The notes: generated by a model not told the origin, from the letters alone. Positions 13,450-25,829 are shown, numbered from the stretch's first letter. The stretch is DNA of 64,000 bases from Luscinia megarhynchos (GCA_034336665.1 CM067592.1:55728473-55792472); one strand, 5' to 3'. A program made the numbers and translations.

Positions 13450-14342
13450 CCAAATCAACACAGGATTTTAAGGCTGGAGCCATTGGTAGAATTTTGGGGG
13501 TTTTGACCAGAAGATGGTCTATACACCACCTGGACTACTGATACTTGGTGGGATGCCCCTTTCTCAGAGGGAAGAAAGGGCACAGGAGCTAGAAGGACTC
13601 ACTGATAGATCTTAAAACTGGATTGAAAGGGGAAAGGCACAAAAGCAGTATTGGCAGGGACACGCAGTGGGTGGCACCCAGATCTCGAGGAGCTGACTGA
13701 CAGTGCGAGCCCTCAATCTGCTCCATGGAGTACTGGCATCACCAAACCACTCCTGAAACCAGCACATGCAGCCTGAGAAACGAGCAAGACGAGCTCAAAG
13801 ATTTGGCCCAGACAAATGGCGCAATTGGCAGTAGCAAAACCTGGTGGGATGAGCGAATCCTGGTGGGGATGAGGGATGGTTACAGGATCCTCAGGAGGGA
13901 CAGGCAGGGCAGGAGGGGCAGTGGGGTGTCACTGTGTGTGAAGGGGGGCTGCAGTGTACGGAGCTCACAGTCAACATTTAACAATTCTAACTCTCAGTGG
14001 TTGAGTGGGTCTAGATAAGGGTTAAGGGACAAACCGATAATGCAGATGGAATATGATGGCACCAAAGAATTTTTCTTCAAGGAACAAGGGGACACCTCCA
14101 AATCAACTTTTCTCGCTCTTATCAGGGATTTCAACTTGCCAGAGGTTGACTGGGAATATCACACAGCTGGCACAGGAGATTCTTCAGGTCCAGAGTATTG
14201 TTCAAACACCTGGATAATAATTTCATGGTACAGATACTAAGGGAGTCAACTAGGAATGGTGTCCTCCTGAATTTTTTGCTGGTTAACAGAGTATCCTGAG
14301 TGAAATGGGGGTTGGTGATTGTCTTGGCCACATAAAGTGGCC
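13450..14342 (+). mobile_element. CR1 LINE 5' segment with decayed endonuclease domain
   Basis: This covers the start of CR1 ORF2, the apurinic-like endonuclease that nicks target DNA for reverse transcription. From about 13770 the + strand encodes fragments in the CR1 order. 'NEQDELKDLAQ' corresponds to the N-terminal strand region. 'KTWWDE' stands where the family has ETWW, so the metal-binding Glu is changed to Lys. 'DGYRILRRDRQGRRGSGVSL' is the most family-typical block. 'RDFNLPEVDW' corresponds to GDFN, with its Asp and Asn kept. In a shifted frame follow remnants of 'LDDN..VQILRE.TRNGVLLN' type and 'LGH', with the final SDH motif broken. Stops and frameshifts separate these blocks. The part before 13770 is probably the end of ORF1 or a linker, less certain. 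No reverse transcriptase follows. The copy is dead and fairly old. Confidence 0.8.
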
Positions 14343-15614
14343 ATAAAGAAAGAAAAGCTCACAAATAGCTACCTATACTGAAAATATTTTTTTGAAGTCT
14401 AATTCGCCCATTCCTAGCCTCACTTTCTGCTTCATTTAATACCTTTACCAACTTGAGCCAGCTGGCAAAATTAATAACTAAACTAAAACATCTGGAGTAC
14501 TTTTGGACATGAAACTATAATTAAGAAGTGGGGGAAAATTAAAAAAAAAGATGAGCAAAAATGGGAAGGATTTAATATTTTTTAAATGCACAGGGCAGGA
14601 ATTTTGTGCTGCGGAAGGAGCTGACAGAAAAGGAAGACCCTTCTAATTCTCAATGATATATCTATTTCCTTCTTAAATGCATATCTCCTACCACCTGCCT
14701 GTTTGTCATAAGTGTTGGGTTCTTCCACAGGAAAACACATTTTCATTGGTCCTTATACAAAAGGCAGACTCCTGTTTATTTCCATGGTTAGCTTCATGAA
14801 GGAGGAGAAAAAATAATGAACAAATGGCAGCAGATAAGATTTTACTTGTGGGTAAAAGCACTAGCACATTTACAGCATTTTTATGTTTTTTATGAAGTAG
14901 AGATAGATTTAGTAGGGTAAGAAAATACAGTGTCTGTAAAAGTTGTTTCCAAAAGAGTTTTACCAAGCTATTTTTAATTTCCTTTTAATAATCCAAGAAA
15001 AATGTTCCAAGACTATCTAACAGTTTCTTTAGAAGACTGTCTTATGTTTTCAGAAAAAGGGAGTTCTTTGATAAATCTGAGAAACATTTTTATCATAAGA
15101 CTCTTCAGCTCAGCACTTCTTGTGGCATATACTAAGAGTAGGAAAACATTATTATATGAAGGGGTTGCTATCCATTTGGGGAACAGAAGTTAGAATACTG
15201 CAATTAATTAATAAAACTTTTCTGCATCTCTACATTTTTTACAACTAAAACAAAAAGTAAAAAGCACAGATGAGGATTTCATTCACCAAAATAAGATAAC
15301 TGAGATTCGTAGTTCCTGGTGTGGAGGGAATTCTCTCAGCATAATTTCTGAGATGGAAAGATATATCATTGAGACTTGCTGCCAGGAAATTACTAATGCT
15401 CACGTTACATTTTATACTATAATTTGAACACATAATGGAGAGGAAGATGTTCAAGGTGAAAGATTTTTTGCCTTGGTGAAGTATAAAAATGATGACCTAA
15501 GGCAGGAAAAGGAATATCTTACTTTTTCTGGAATTCTCTTTTGAGTAAAAGAAAAAATAGGAGAGATGGAAAGTTATTTTCTTTTTGTGGACCCGTGTTT
15601 CAAGCATCTAAAAT
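14343..15614. other. Non-coding spacer between two CR1 pieces
   Basis: AT-rich sequence with no recognised gene or repeat. It separates the CR1 endonuclease piece on + from the CR1 3' piece on -. The open frame at 14706-14966 on - shows nothing familiar. Confidence 0.5.
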
Positions 15615-16187
15615 GAATCACAGAAATATTTGGATTGAAAGGGACATTGAAGATCACCTAGTTATGAATACCCTGCTGTGGACAGGGCCACCTCCCACTC
15701 TACCAGGCTGCTCAGCCTGTTCAGTCTGGCCTTGAAAACCTCCAGGGGTGAGGCATCCTCAGCTTCTCTGGCAAACAGTTCCACTGCCTCACCACCCTCA
15801 CAATAGAGAGCTTCCTCCCAGTACCTAATCTAAAACTACTCTGTCTCAGTTTGAATCCATTCCCCCTTACCCTGCCATGCCCTTGTAAGCCATGCCTCTC
15901 TCTGCCTTGTCAGCTCCCTTTAGGTATTGGAAGCTCACAATTAGATCACCCCAAAGCCCTCTCTTCTCCAGGCTGAACAAACTCCATTGTCTCAGGCTTT
16001 CTACATATGAGAGATGCTCTGTCCCTCCAATCATCTTTGTGCCCCTCCTCTGGACTCTCTCCAACAATTCCTGTGCTGGGACCCCAGAGCTGGATGCAGG
16101 GTTCCAGGTGGGCTCTCACCAGGGCAGAGGAGCAGAATCCCCTCCCTCCCCTGCTGGCCACACTCATTTTGATGCATCCCAGGATAT
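15615..16187 (-). mobile_element. CR1 LINE 3' end with RT C-terminal remnant
   Basis: This is the reverse complement of a CR1 3' region. The lower edge begins 'aatcacagaaatatttgg', the complement of the CR1 ATTCTATGAT-type tail. It is followed by family-typical blocks such as 'gaaagggacattgaagatc', 'cactgcctcaccaccctcac', 'tctcttctccaggctgaac' and 'ccccagagctggatgcagg'. On the - strand at 15867-16067 the end of the ORF2 protein is still readable: 'LERVQRRGTKMIGG', 'EHLSY' and 'SLFSLEKRGLWGDLI' are characteristic of the C-terminal part after the reverse transcriptase. The copy is 5'-truncated near 16187 in the usual CR1 manner and carries frameshifts. It is the best-preserved long CR1 piece in the window. 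Confidence 0.95.
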
Positions 16188-18876
16188 TACTAATTCATAA
16201 TCAGTTAGAAGCAAAAGAGAGAGATGGAGAATGAAAAAAGTGCTTCCAGACAAGGCATGGACAGTATGGATTTAACACCCTTAATTCTAATTTATTAGAA
16301 TCAAAGCAGATATGACATTGTTTTACCTTGCTAAGTTCTGCATAATTTACTAGAATATGAAGTATAATTATTTTAATGTGTGGGGTAATACTAAATGCAT
16401 TGCAGATGCTAAGATTGTAGCTACACTGAGCAATGGGAAAGAACCTTTATTAGCAAAATCTTAAGAAAATACAGAAAGATTTTTTGTCCATCTTCTCTCA
16501 AATTTAAAATTAATCTAAGTGAGGGTCTCTGATGAGTAGCTGATTTTCTGTTATGACAAATAAATGTTTCATAGCATAGTTCTTCTAAGAAATTAAAAGA
16601 AACTGTGGAAGATAGGGCAAAGTCATTTGTTTTTCCAATTTTGCTTCTTTTTCTGCTCCCTTCAGAATGTGCATAAAACCCGAAGCTGTGCTACTCAGAT
16701 TTGCTCCTTCAGGAAGTATCTGGCTTTAAGATTAACTTAATCTTGTGTTCTCCTCCAGTGTTTAGGAGGAAGCTGGTAAATAGTCCTACTCCTTCAAACA
16801 CCTTCCTGGAAAAGTAAGTCACATGAGGACAAGAGGATTTTTCTTTTGGATGGGTGGGCAGGAAGAATGGGAAGGCCAAAACTGAAGGTCAGGATCATGC
16901 TGGCAGATATTAATTTGACAAACAACTGACTACCAGGAAGAAAAAAGAACAAAAGTAATACTTGGGAATAATTGTTTGTACTCAAAAGTGAAAGTAATAT
17001 AGAGATCCAGAGATGCTTAGCCATGACAAAATTACACTGAAGTGTCAGAAGCTAACACGCATGAAACCAAAAGTTTAAATTTAGGTAAGTCTTATTCATT
17101 TGAATGGTCTTACATGGATATTTAGGATATTTAGGAAGTTCTAACTTCTTTTCAGCAGCATAATGTAGAAAGAGGCTAACTTAAAGATAAATTAACTTAA
17201 TAAGTTAAGGCTGTTATTTATTTTTTATGATGTCAACCCTAGTTTTCTAAGGTAAAACCAGACAAGGCAGCAATGCAGTGAGTTGCATCCACTACCTTCA
17301 CAAAACTGAAATAAGTGAAGGAAATGACACAGTTTTGTGTGTTTGGCAGACTGCTCCCTCTATTTGTTCCTGAATATACTGGGGAGCAAGAAGAGACAAA
17401 GCTTTCCTTTGTCTAAATTTACTAAAATAGAAATATATGGGAGAGCTTCAAAGCTTTGAGAGACAATGGTAGAGGATACTGATAGCAGAAGGAAAGAAGT
17501 GACAGCTGTTTAACTTGATTCTACTTTCAATTCAGATTAAAAGGAGAAAAAGACAGTATAAAAAGAACATTTTATTTTATATCCAAGCAAGTAAGATTAA
17601 ACTCTTCCAGAGATCTGACATTTTCTCTTGAAATTACTTTTCCCGTCATGAGAGGATAAAATACTAAGAAAAGAAGTCAACGAAGAAAGACAAATAGAGT
17701 AGATAACTTTCTCACCTTTGGGTCTTAAAACTATATTGTTAGATCTTTCTTACAATTAATTTTACGAGGAAAAAAAATAGACTAATTTTTAGAGAAAAAT
17801 AGGGAGATGAGCAGAACGCAAGAACACTTCAAAAAGGGATAGACACAAAAGTGGCAAAATTCATAATTTATGTATGTACACAGATAAAATGTACAGTGTA
17901 TTGCCCTTGAAGTATTTTTAAGCCTTGATGTGATCAAGAAGTTTTAACTGAAGAATTATCATGCAGTCAAATGAGGTATGCTATTCTCACATGATGCAAG
18001 CTTCTTTCTCTCATTTCATTTCTTGTCATCATAACAAAAAAATGAAAGACCATTGCTCTTTAATTCTGAGTTGATGTTCATATCTTTTTCCATAAGACAA
18101 ATGAAATTCAGTTAATATTTTTACCAAGACTAGCAGTGTGCAAGCTCTGCTCCACTGGTTCTCACCCACGTTTACTCCCTTTTATAATGCTACTTTTTTT
18201 AAAGTACTAAAAGCTTTGTACTGTGTGTTGTCTACATAGGACACAATTTCTGAATTGATAGCCAAATTGATTTTTTAAAAATGAATTCTGATTCTCAAAA
18301 TCCAGAGAAATCTTTCATTCTTCCCAGTATCACTCAAAAGCTTTCAATAGGTGCTATTTCTGTAAAAAATATACCAATACTCTTTATCTATTTACATGCA
18401 CAGAAGGTAAGCTCATTGCATTCATCTTTTTCATTAAAAAATATAACATAGTGTATTTTAATTCAAGGTGAAAGCTGAAAATAATGTTTTCTTAAATAAC
18501 TGGATTTTAATGTTGTTGGTTACGGTAAGAAGAATAGAAGTTTGTGACAAAAAATCAGTTTGTGATTTTGCCCTCAATATGACTGTATTTTTCTTAATAG
18601 TTGTATTTATGAGGTAAACTAAGGCTCTAATTTACCAATTTATTCATAGAACTTGTCACATAAAGTAAGAGCATAAACTCTGTAGGAGACAATAATTGCC
18701 AGTCTTCTTAAACAGTGTAGTTCTATATAAAAATCAACAATGAATGTTCATCAGGTTCAACACAGAAATGTTTAAGTGAAGGATCCATTTCAGGTACTTT
18801 CTTCCAACAGGACAGCATTATTACACTATTGCAGCTGTATAGTATACATTTCATGTGGTTGTACCTGTCTCTGTAA
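16188..18876. other. Non-coding AT-rich DNA, no gene seen
   Basis: I see nothing gene-like. A 12-bp perfect palindrome (tcaaagctttga) lies at 17448-17459. Open frames are short and unfamiliar. Confidence 0.55.
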
Positions 18877-19037
18877 TTTTTTTTCTGGTCTTGGTTTTCT
18901 TTTGTTTGCTTCGGTTGGTTTGGTTTGCTTTGGTTTGTTTTAGCTTGGCTTGGTTTTTGGTGGCATTGTGGGATTTTTTGTTCTTTCTTGTTATTGCTTT
19001 TATTGGGATTTTTTTGTTTTGTTTATGTGGTTTTTTT
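18877..19037 (+). repeat. G/T-rich, C-and-A-poor low-complexity tract
   Basis: About 160 bases on the + strand made almost only of T with G or GG interruptions (ggttggtttggtttgctttg-like). It begins after a T8 run and ends in T7. Long open frames on both strands here are products of the biased composition, not genes. No telomere-like unit is regular. Confidence 0.8.
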
Positions 19038-20189
19038 AAATATTGCAGATAAAGTATTTTTTTGCAATGTGCATTTTCTCTGAAACAGGCAACTTGTTCA
19101 CCAAGCACCCAGAATACTAAGCTTATCTTTAATGAGCAATCCAGCAGTAAAAAAGCTCTCAATTTTGCAAACACAGCAGAAAATAATGAGGATGACATAT
19201 CCTATTCAGTAATTGTGGTATGCAAGTTCAGAGAAAAATTAAGAGAAGCCTTCAGAAAACATAACAGAATGGTACTAGAGCTAAATATTTTCAATATGTC
19301 TAGGAGGGAAAAAACGTTTCTTTCAAATGGGTTCAGCGGAAGGAATGAAGGAAAACATTCAAAGGAAGTAAAACTGTTTGAATTGTTGATAGTTGCAAAG
19401 TTTCCATGCTGCCTGTTCCAAGAGAAATGATCTTTGCCTCCATTTCTCAGGTTGCCAGCCTCTTTCCAATCTCCTTACACTGTCCTTCTATTAATAAAAT
19501 TAAAAGCTGTTTAGATGAAAAATAAAAAATGTTTACTTGCTCAAGAACTGCATCAGAACATGCCTGTGTGAATGCCTAACCAGTGCAGCTTTCCTTTTAG
19601 AATGGCTCTTTTGTTGCCTTTTCCATTCATCTTACAAGCTTTGTTTGAAAATGTAGATAAGTAAACTGAATGCCCAGCGTAACTTGAAAAAAACAGCAAT
19701 TAAGCATATTGTGGAACACATGTTCTGAATTTGGTTTGCTGACCTGAACAAAAGTAGTAAATATGTTAGCAGGCATCAAACTTTCTTTTTCTGTGACTGC
19801 ATCAGAGTCAGTTTGACAGATAAAATAAACATGGTAGCCCTAGTGAGGTTGATGGATTTACAGCCATTAAGGAGGTAGTTCATTATACTAAGCCAACAGC
19901 CACTTGTGACAAGAAAAATCATTTAACCTTTTCACATATAGCCTTCCAATTAACTTCAGTCTGAGACATAGCAGACCCTTCTCTGTTTTCCCCTGTCCAA
20001 AGAGCTGCATGGCCAAGTATGAACAGTGACGGCTTACAAACCAAATTGTAGAGCAATTAAGATAGAGAGCACTACTTAGTTTGTAATCAGAACATGTTTC
20101 TGTGTTTAGAATCTAAATTTTAGAATTTAGAATTTGACCATGGCTTTGTAGGACATCACTATGGAACATGTTTCTTTTTTTTTTTGTTG
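19038..20189. other. Non-coding AT-rich DNA
   Basis: No gene or repeat recognised. The 122-codon frame at 19062-19430 on + starts inside the edge of the G/T tract and shows no domain, signal peptide or family likeness. I treat it as chance. A T-run precedes the next LTR at about 20174-20185. Confidence 0.5.
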
Positions 20190-20597
20190 TGTCTGTGGGG
20201 ACACAGGTTTGGGTTTTGGTGCTCACCGACTCAGAGCCTCACCAAGACTCCAAAACCAGGCTGCTGGTCTCTGTCGTTCCCCAGTTTTGCCCTCCCCCTC
20301 ACCTGTGTCAGGGGATGAAGAATGGGAGGCACAAAAAGCAAAGATCACTGGTTGAGATAAGAAAAATTTACTGGAAACTGCAAATGGCATAAGAAAATGA
20401 GCAGTAACTGAGCACACCCTCACTGACAGTACTGGCTGGCTCCTCCTGCCATGTTTTCTGAACTGGAAGTGACACTTTCTCCCCTTTCCCACACCCCAGC
20501 AGTGATGTGAGGTGGTATAGAGTAACCTCCAGGTCCTGGCCATGCCCCTCCTGGCTACTAAAGAAAGTTAACTCTGTCCTGGTCAGAACCAGTACAT
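20190..20597 (-). mobile_element. Avian ERV LTR remnant, - orientation
   Basis: This is the reverse complement of a well-known bird LTR type. On the + strand the block 'actggttgagataag' followed by 'aatttactggaaactgc' matches the U3/R-side block 'gggttgagataaagacag' and its following text in that family. The far end 'gaaagttaactctgtcctgg', running on to 'accagtaca', matches the complement of the TGTACTGGTTTTGGC start of the LTR. On the - strand the element therefore starts at 20597 with TG. The lower edge, near 20190, is less clear. No internal viral gene is attached, so it is probably a solo LTR. A CR1 3' end starts within 4 bases of its upper edge. It is diverged and presumably inactive. 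Confidence 0.7.
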
Positions 20598-20600
20598 GTT

Positions 20601-20930
20601 AGAATCATGAAAAGGACCTAAAAAAACCTGGCAACCTGACACGATCATCAGGTGCACCTCTAAACAAGTCCTCAAATGCCATTTCCACATATCAGTCTTG
20701 GAACACTCTCCAGGATGGTGACTTTACTACTTCCTTGGACAGCCTCTTCCAATGCTTGACCACTTTTCTGGTGGAGAATCTTTTTCTAATGTCTAATATA
20801 AATCTCACCTGGCACAACTTGAAGCTCTGTCTTCTCATCCTGCCACTTCTACATGGGAGAAGAGTCTGATTCCCACCTCACTACAGCCTCCTTTCAGGCA
20901 GCTGCAGAAAGCAACGCAGTTCTCACTCTC
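20601..20930 (-). mobile_element. CR1 LINE 3' end, - orientation
   Basis: Family-typical CR1 blocks of the 'aagtcctcaaatgccat' subfamily read on the + strand as their complement: 'tccaggatggtgactttac', 'gacagcctcttccaatgctt', 'tctaatataaatctcacctg', 'gcacaacttgaagctctg', 'gggagaagagtctgattccc' and 'cctcctttcaggcagctg'. The 3' tail (gaatcatgaaaagg) begins at 20601, right beside the LTR. The piece covers only the untranslated tail and the very end of ORF2, with heavy divergence. It is 5'-truncated near 20930. Confidence 0.92.
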
Positions 20931-23246
20931 ATCATATTGGCCACATTGTTTCTTTATATTTGCAGTTTATTCCATTTACAATGGGGAAAACTTCAACATT
21001 TCTTTCTTAAAATACTTTTTATGTACTCAAGCCATTCAGTGCACATGTAGTCACATACATAGTGTTTTGGAGAAAAAGTGAGAATTTCTCAGAAAGCAGT
21101 CCTGAACTCAGGAATGTGACCTGCTATATGTTTCAAAAAATTATATGTACACTGGTGTTCTCTATGGTGCCATTGTCCTTACATTTTTGGTCTACACCAG
21201 CTTTCCTAGGATTCTCTAAAAAGCACTTTGAATTCTGATTAACAATGAACTATAGTAAGCTAGACAGAATGCATATTTTGTGACTATAATATATTCCTTG
21301 GAAATTTTATAATGTTTCTTTTTTGTTTAAGTGGGGCAGGAGTCTCACTGTGTACTTTTCATTTATGACCTGGCTATGATTTACATCCTTAATGAAGAAA
21401 GCTATTCAGTGTTTGTGCAAGTTCAACACCATGTGTGAAACACAGAAAGTTATTGTTTTCCCAGTTTCCTAAAAATGAATTTATTCATATGCCTTCCTTT
21501 GCCAGAGTCTGCACTCACACAGATTGGGATTTGGCTCCTTTCTTCCTTACTAATTGAGTCCAACAATGTAGAGATTGTGTTTCTCAGATCTCACTCTGAA
21601 GTTCCATGTTATGTGCCAGTGGCCTACATAATGCAAGGATAAAGTCACAAACTTCAGAGATACCAGGTGAGCCCTCCACACAGCAACTAGGGAAATAGCT
21701 TAGGGAGAGGTCAGCAACAGAGGGTGCAGGAGACCCAGTGTAGCAGTCCCTGTGCCTAGAGATGTCCTGCCCAGAAAGGTGCTCCTCTGCAGATCCTCTG
21801 CCCAGCAGACAAGGACTACGACTCCCCCATGCAAACCCAGGTTTGGCTTATGGGATACAGAAACAGAAATCAGATTTCAACCTTCTGGCTGCTGTCGGAT
21901 GCTGAGTATGAAACTTTTCTAAGATGAGAAGAAGGTACAACAACCTCTCTGCTTCTGGCATAAACTGTCCTACCAGGTAGCTACAACACAGCCTAAGATG
22001 CATTTTCTCTAAAAATCAACTTCTCCTCTGCGAGAGCTTGACCTATTGGTTTATAATTTTTGCACTCATTCACATCTGTGCACTAGATAAATCAAATGAA
22101 TTTGATACCTAGCCTTCTCATCAGGAGGCTCAGGCAAGACTGGATGTTTAATTGTTAAGGCCAGAGAGAAAGTAAGATGTCAAGATGTGAAACTGTAAAT
22201 GCATAAAGATCTTTACTTTTCAATGGAAACCATTTTCAGGATATTCTGAGCAACCTGGAGTTACAGGTTTCCATGAAGAGTTTTTCCATCTGATCTTGAG
22301 CATGCATGCTTTTTTTTTTTTTTAAATAAAACCAGGTAACAATCTAAGAAAGCAGCAAAACAATTATATCACTATTAATTTTTTAGGAGTTCCTTAACAC
22401 ATACATCTAGCCCATTTAGCTGTGGAGATACGAAACTGTCTGCAGCCTCTGGAAGAATTTCCATAATGGAGAAGAGGTTGAAAAACATGGCAATGCACTA
22501 TTTACACGAAAGTGCTGGTATGGTGATTTCACAGTGTTTGCAGCAGCCATGCCAAAGGAAAGTTAAGATAAGGCTAAAGATCATCCTGAATTTTTATTTT
22601 TCCTCCTTAGTCAAAGTGTTATGTCTCATATATTAATCTTTCTGTCTCACTGTCTGTTATCATAGTAAGCAAATAAAAATATAAAGACATGTTCATACTT
22701 CTCATGGCAAGATAGTACTATCTTATTACAAACTTATTTGCAATATAGGTTTTTCTTTTACTCTATCTGGAGGCCAACTACACTAGCATTTTACAAGAGG
22801 ACACAACAAAATTGGGAACTCTCAACTGAAGAGATGAACTTTGCAGCACGTATTAATGCTTATTGCTGTAAAAAATCATTCAGTTTTTACTGATGTCAGC
22901 CAGCAGAAACTCAGCAGAAGCAGCAAATTGTCACAGCAATTTTCAGCTATTCATAAACATGGTAGTGCACACCCACACTTGGCACGGAAAACGTGGTGTG
23001 AAACAACAGCAGATGATGGGTTATGATGATGGTAAATAACAATGATAATGGCTATTGATTTTTTTTGCGGGGACATTTCACTGTGTATTGTATGTGTAAA
23101 CAGTGACACAAACAGCTGGTGTTACTAGAAATGGTGAATTCGCATAAGGAAACTGAACATTTGCAAATTTTCCCATTCATGGAGGTCAGAATGTCAACTC
23201 TATTTCCCATATGAATAAGAGATGAACGTATCCTGCATTGCCTGCC
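20931..23246. other. Non-coding DNA, no gene seen
   Basis: No recognised gene or transposon. The segment 21660-21850 is GC-richer than its surroundings but matches nothing I know. A 12-bp palindrome (agcatgcatgct) at 22299-22310 runs into a T-run ending near 22322. Confidence 0.5.
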
Positions 23247-23463
23247 TTTGTTTTTTGGGATTATTTTGGGTGATGATTATTTTCTTCTTTTGTTTTGTTT
23301 CATTTTGTGTTTTTCTTGTTCATTTGTTTGGTTTTTTAGGGGTTTTTTGGGTTTTGGTTTTTTAGGGCTTTTGTTTGTTTGATTTTTTTTGAGGTTTTTG
23401 GTTTTTTGGGGAGGATTTTTTTTGGTTTTTGTATTTTTTCTTTGTTTTTGGATTTCTGGGGTT
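23247..23463 (+). repeat. G/T-rich low-complexity tract with G-runs
   Basis: About 215 bases on the + strand of T-runs broken by G2-G4 (for example 'ttaggggttttttgggtttt'), almost free of A and C. G-runs recur but most loops are longer than the 7 bases of the classical G-quadruplex rule, so folding is uncertain. It passes directly into an AT repeat. Confidence 0.85.
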
Positions 23464-23512
23464 TTATATAATCTATATATGTATATAATATATATTTTAT
23501 ATATTATATAAA
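23464..23512. repeat. Imperfect (TA)n repeat
   Basis: About 49 bases of TA/ATA steps interrupted by single C, G or T-runs, immediately downstream of the G/T-rich tract. It is self-complementary and could extrude as a hairpin. Confidence 0.85.
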
Positions 23513-25829
23513 ATTTAAGCTATGTTAATACTGTGAAATTATATTTAGTAAAAAGCTTGATACTATAATCACCAGAATGTGGTAAACATGTCTTAAGTAG
23601 TAAAAAGATTGAGGCTTGGCCATTTTGTACCAATTGGATACTGATAAATAAGGAGGAAAATTTCAACTAAATTATGGGTAGGTGCATTTTTGGTGAGAAA
23701 TAAGTGGCTTTTCTAGACAGCTCAGATTCCTTTGTTTTTAAAAATTTGCATGCAGCATGTATCTACTGTGAAGACAATAATATGCCTAATCTGAAAAGTA
23801 GCAACAGTACCTAGCACAACATTAAAATTCAACACGTGCTTGTCTAACATACTCCAGGTTGCTATGGTTAAATTGGTGAAAAATTAAAATCAACACCAGT
23901 CTCCTTGGTTAGCTCCCAGACTTTTCAAGCTGCAACTTTAATGATTTGCCTTATCTGACTTCAGACGGATTGATTAAAATGAGGAGTGTGAGCAAAAGTT
24001 TAGTATACTTGCACTTCAGTAACAATGTAATATATGGAATGTATCTTTTATCACTCAAATTCACTCTGCCTATTATTTTATTTGTATTAGGTTTACGGAT
24101 ACCACTTCACATCCTGAGCAACAGCAGTTATTTCCATCCTACCTGTAAATCATGTCTAGAATTTCTCCGGATCTCTTTTTCAAAATACTGAGTGAGTTTC
24201 AATAGCAAATTGGGAGAATAGGCTTCCTCTCTTGCTTGCACTTTTGCATGGCATCTGAAGAGATGCATGAAGGGGATTTTTCAGCTTTGGGAAGCCTGGA
24301 GCCTCAGGTGATGGAAGGGAATTTCTTTCTCTAGTGTGCCACACTGAAAAATATGCTCAGCATAGAATAGCAAAAATCCAGTCCACCACAGCACGCATTA
24401 GTCACCCAAACAGCTAATGTCAACACTGAACTTTTGAAAGTGTTCGCCTCTGTGGAGTGCAGCCAGATTCTCCATGTTAAGTAGAAGGCAAATATGTTGA
24501 AATAAATGCAGCATTTCCCCACCTCCATGGGAGAACAAAGATATTGGAGTACAGCTCTGCTGGTGGCCAATTGTTTATGTATTTTCCTGGATCTTTCAAA
24601 GTGGCTGGAATCTTTGATGTGTTATGATTTTCTTTGAACTCTAGGAACGCTGCAGTCTTGTTTGTATTGCTGATTTCCATCTACTACTTCTGCTGCATTT
24701 CCTCACACTGTATGCAGGGGAGGAGACTTTTTTATGTGACAGAAGCTCCCATTCTTTTGTTAATGAGTACAGACCAGTACTTAAATTACTTCTTTATGCT
24801 GGCTACAATAAAAATATGGTTTTCTTTTACTGCACTACCACTTTATATTTGCTGATATGAGGAAAAAAGTATTTTGCTAAAAGGTAACTCTAACTGAACG
24901 TATTTCTGAGGTCTAGCTGAAATGCTTAGTTTTTTCCACGTAACTTAGAAGACAAAAACAAGCCAGAAAGGAGAAAGCAAAGGCTAAGTGCTGCCCTGTT
25001 TCAGACCAGCTTTTAGCTGTCATCTGGAAGGAAAAATGCAATGGGAAAGAAGAATGAGAGAGAAAGAAAAATAAAGAAATAAAAAAAATCAAAGGCGTAA
25101 ATAGTTGTCTAGCTTCCTGCCAAAGCCCACTGACTCCAATCTGGGAAATATGCAGGACCATGAAATGGAGATCACACACCACCCCATGCCCCCACACCCT
25201 CACTGAATTATTTTGTCATATCACAAGATACAAAGCAGCTGTTTAGTAAGAAGGCAAAGTTTTGCTGTGTCTTGAGCAAAGCAGTAAGAGTGCAGGAGAA
25301 GGCAGACTAACACAGGGCTTGCACAACTATTCTACATGTAATCTCATGAAACCAAAATGGTCTTGTCTTAAAAACTTTAATAATTTGTGGGTGGTGATCA
25401 TATTTTCAAAAGCACAAAAATTTGCAAATGCTCGCTAAGCCAGTGGGAATTAATGATGCTTTTCAAAGCCAGTGGTTCTCTAAGTAGTCACATTTTGATT
25501 TCCAGTTTTAAAAATTATCTTTCTGGCGTGTTCAATTCAGCACATGTAGTGAGATTGTTTATGTGCCTTAGAGAACACTGTGTATTTTCTCCACATAGAT
25601 GGATGAGTTCCATAATGACTGTGTCCCTCTCCTGAGAGCCTACACCATCAACATGATAATCTCAGATCAGATGAGACAGATAAAAAACAATTTGCCTGTG
25701 GACCTTAATTACTTTATTGCTTTTACAAAAAACCTGTGGTGTTCCTATATTTTCAGACAAAGACTGATATTTTGTGTCTGGTTTACCCCGGGAAAATAAT
25801 AATATTAATAAAAAACCAAGCTAAATGTC
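23513..25829. other. Non-coding AT-rich DNA
   Basis: I see no recognisable gene or transposon. Frames at 25387-25635 and 25599-25799 on + overlap in different phases and resemble no family. Confidence 0.5.

Noticed and set aside
15867..16067. 66-codon frame on - as a host gene
   Set aside because: It is the decayed end of CR1 ORF2 and belongs to the LINE copy.
13450..16187. Endonuclease piece on + and 3' piece on - as one CR1 inverted by twin priming
   Set aside because: In twin priming the inverted 5' part lies on the 5' side of the 3' part, which here would be above 16187. The endonuclease piece lies on the other side, so two separate insertions are simpler.
18851..19198. 115-codon Lys/Thr/Gln-rich frame on -
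   Set aside because: Produced by the G/T-rich low-complexity tract read in antisense.
20166..20600. acatgtt at 20166-20172 and 20594-20600 as a target-site duplication of the LTR
   Set aside because: The right copy overlaps the LTR's own terminus and the left copy lies before a T-run away from the likely edge. Probably coincidence.
23330..23420. Interstitial telomere repeat
   Set aside because: TTAGGGG-like strings occur but there is no regular TTAGGG array.
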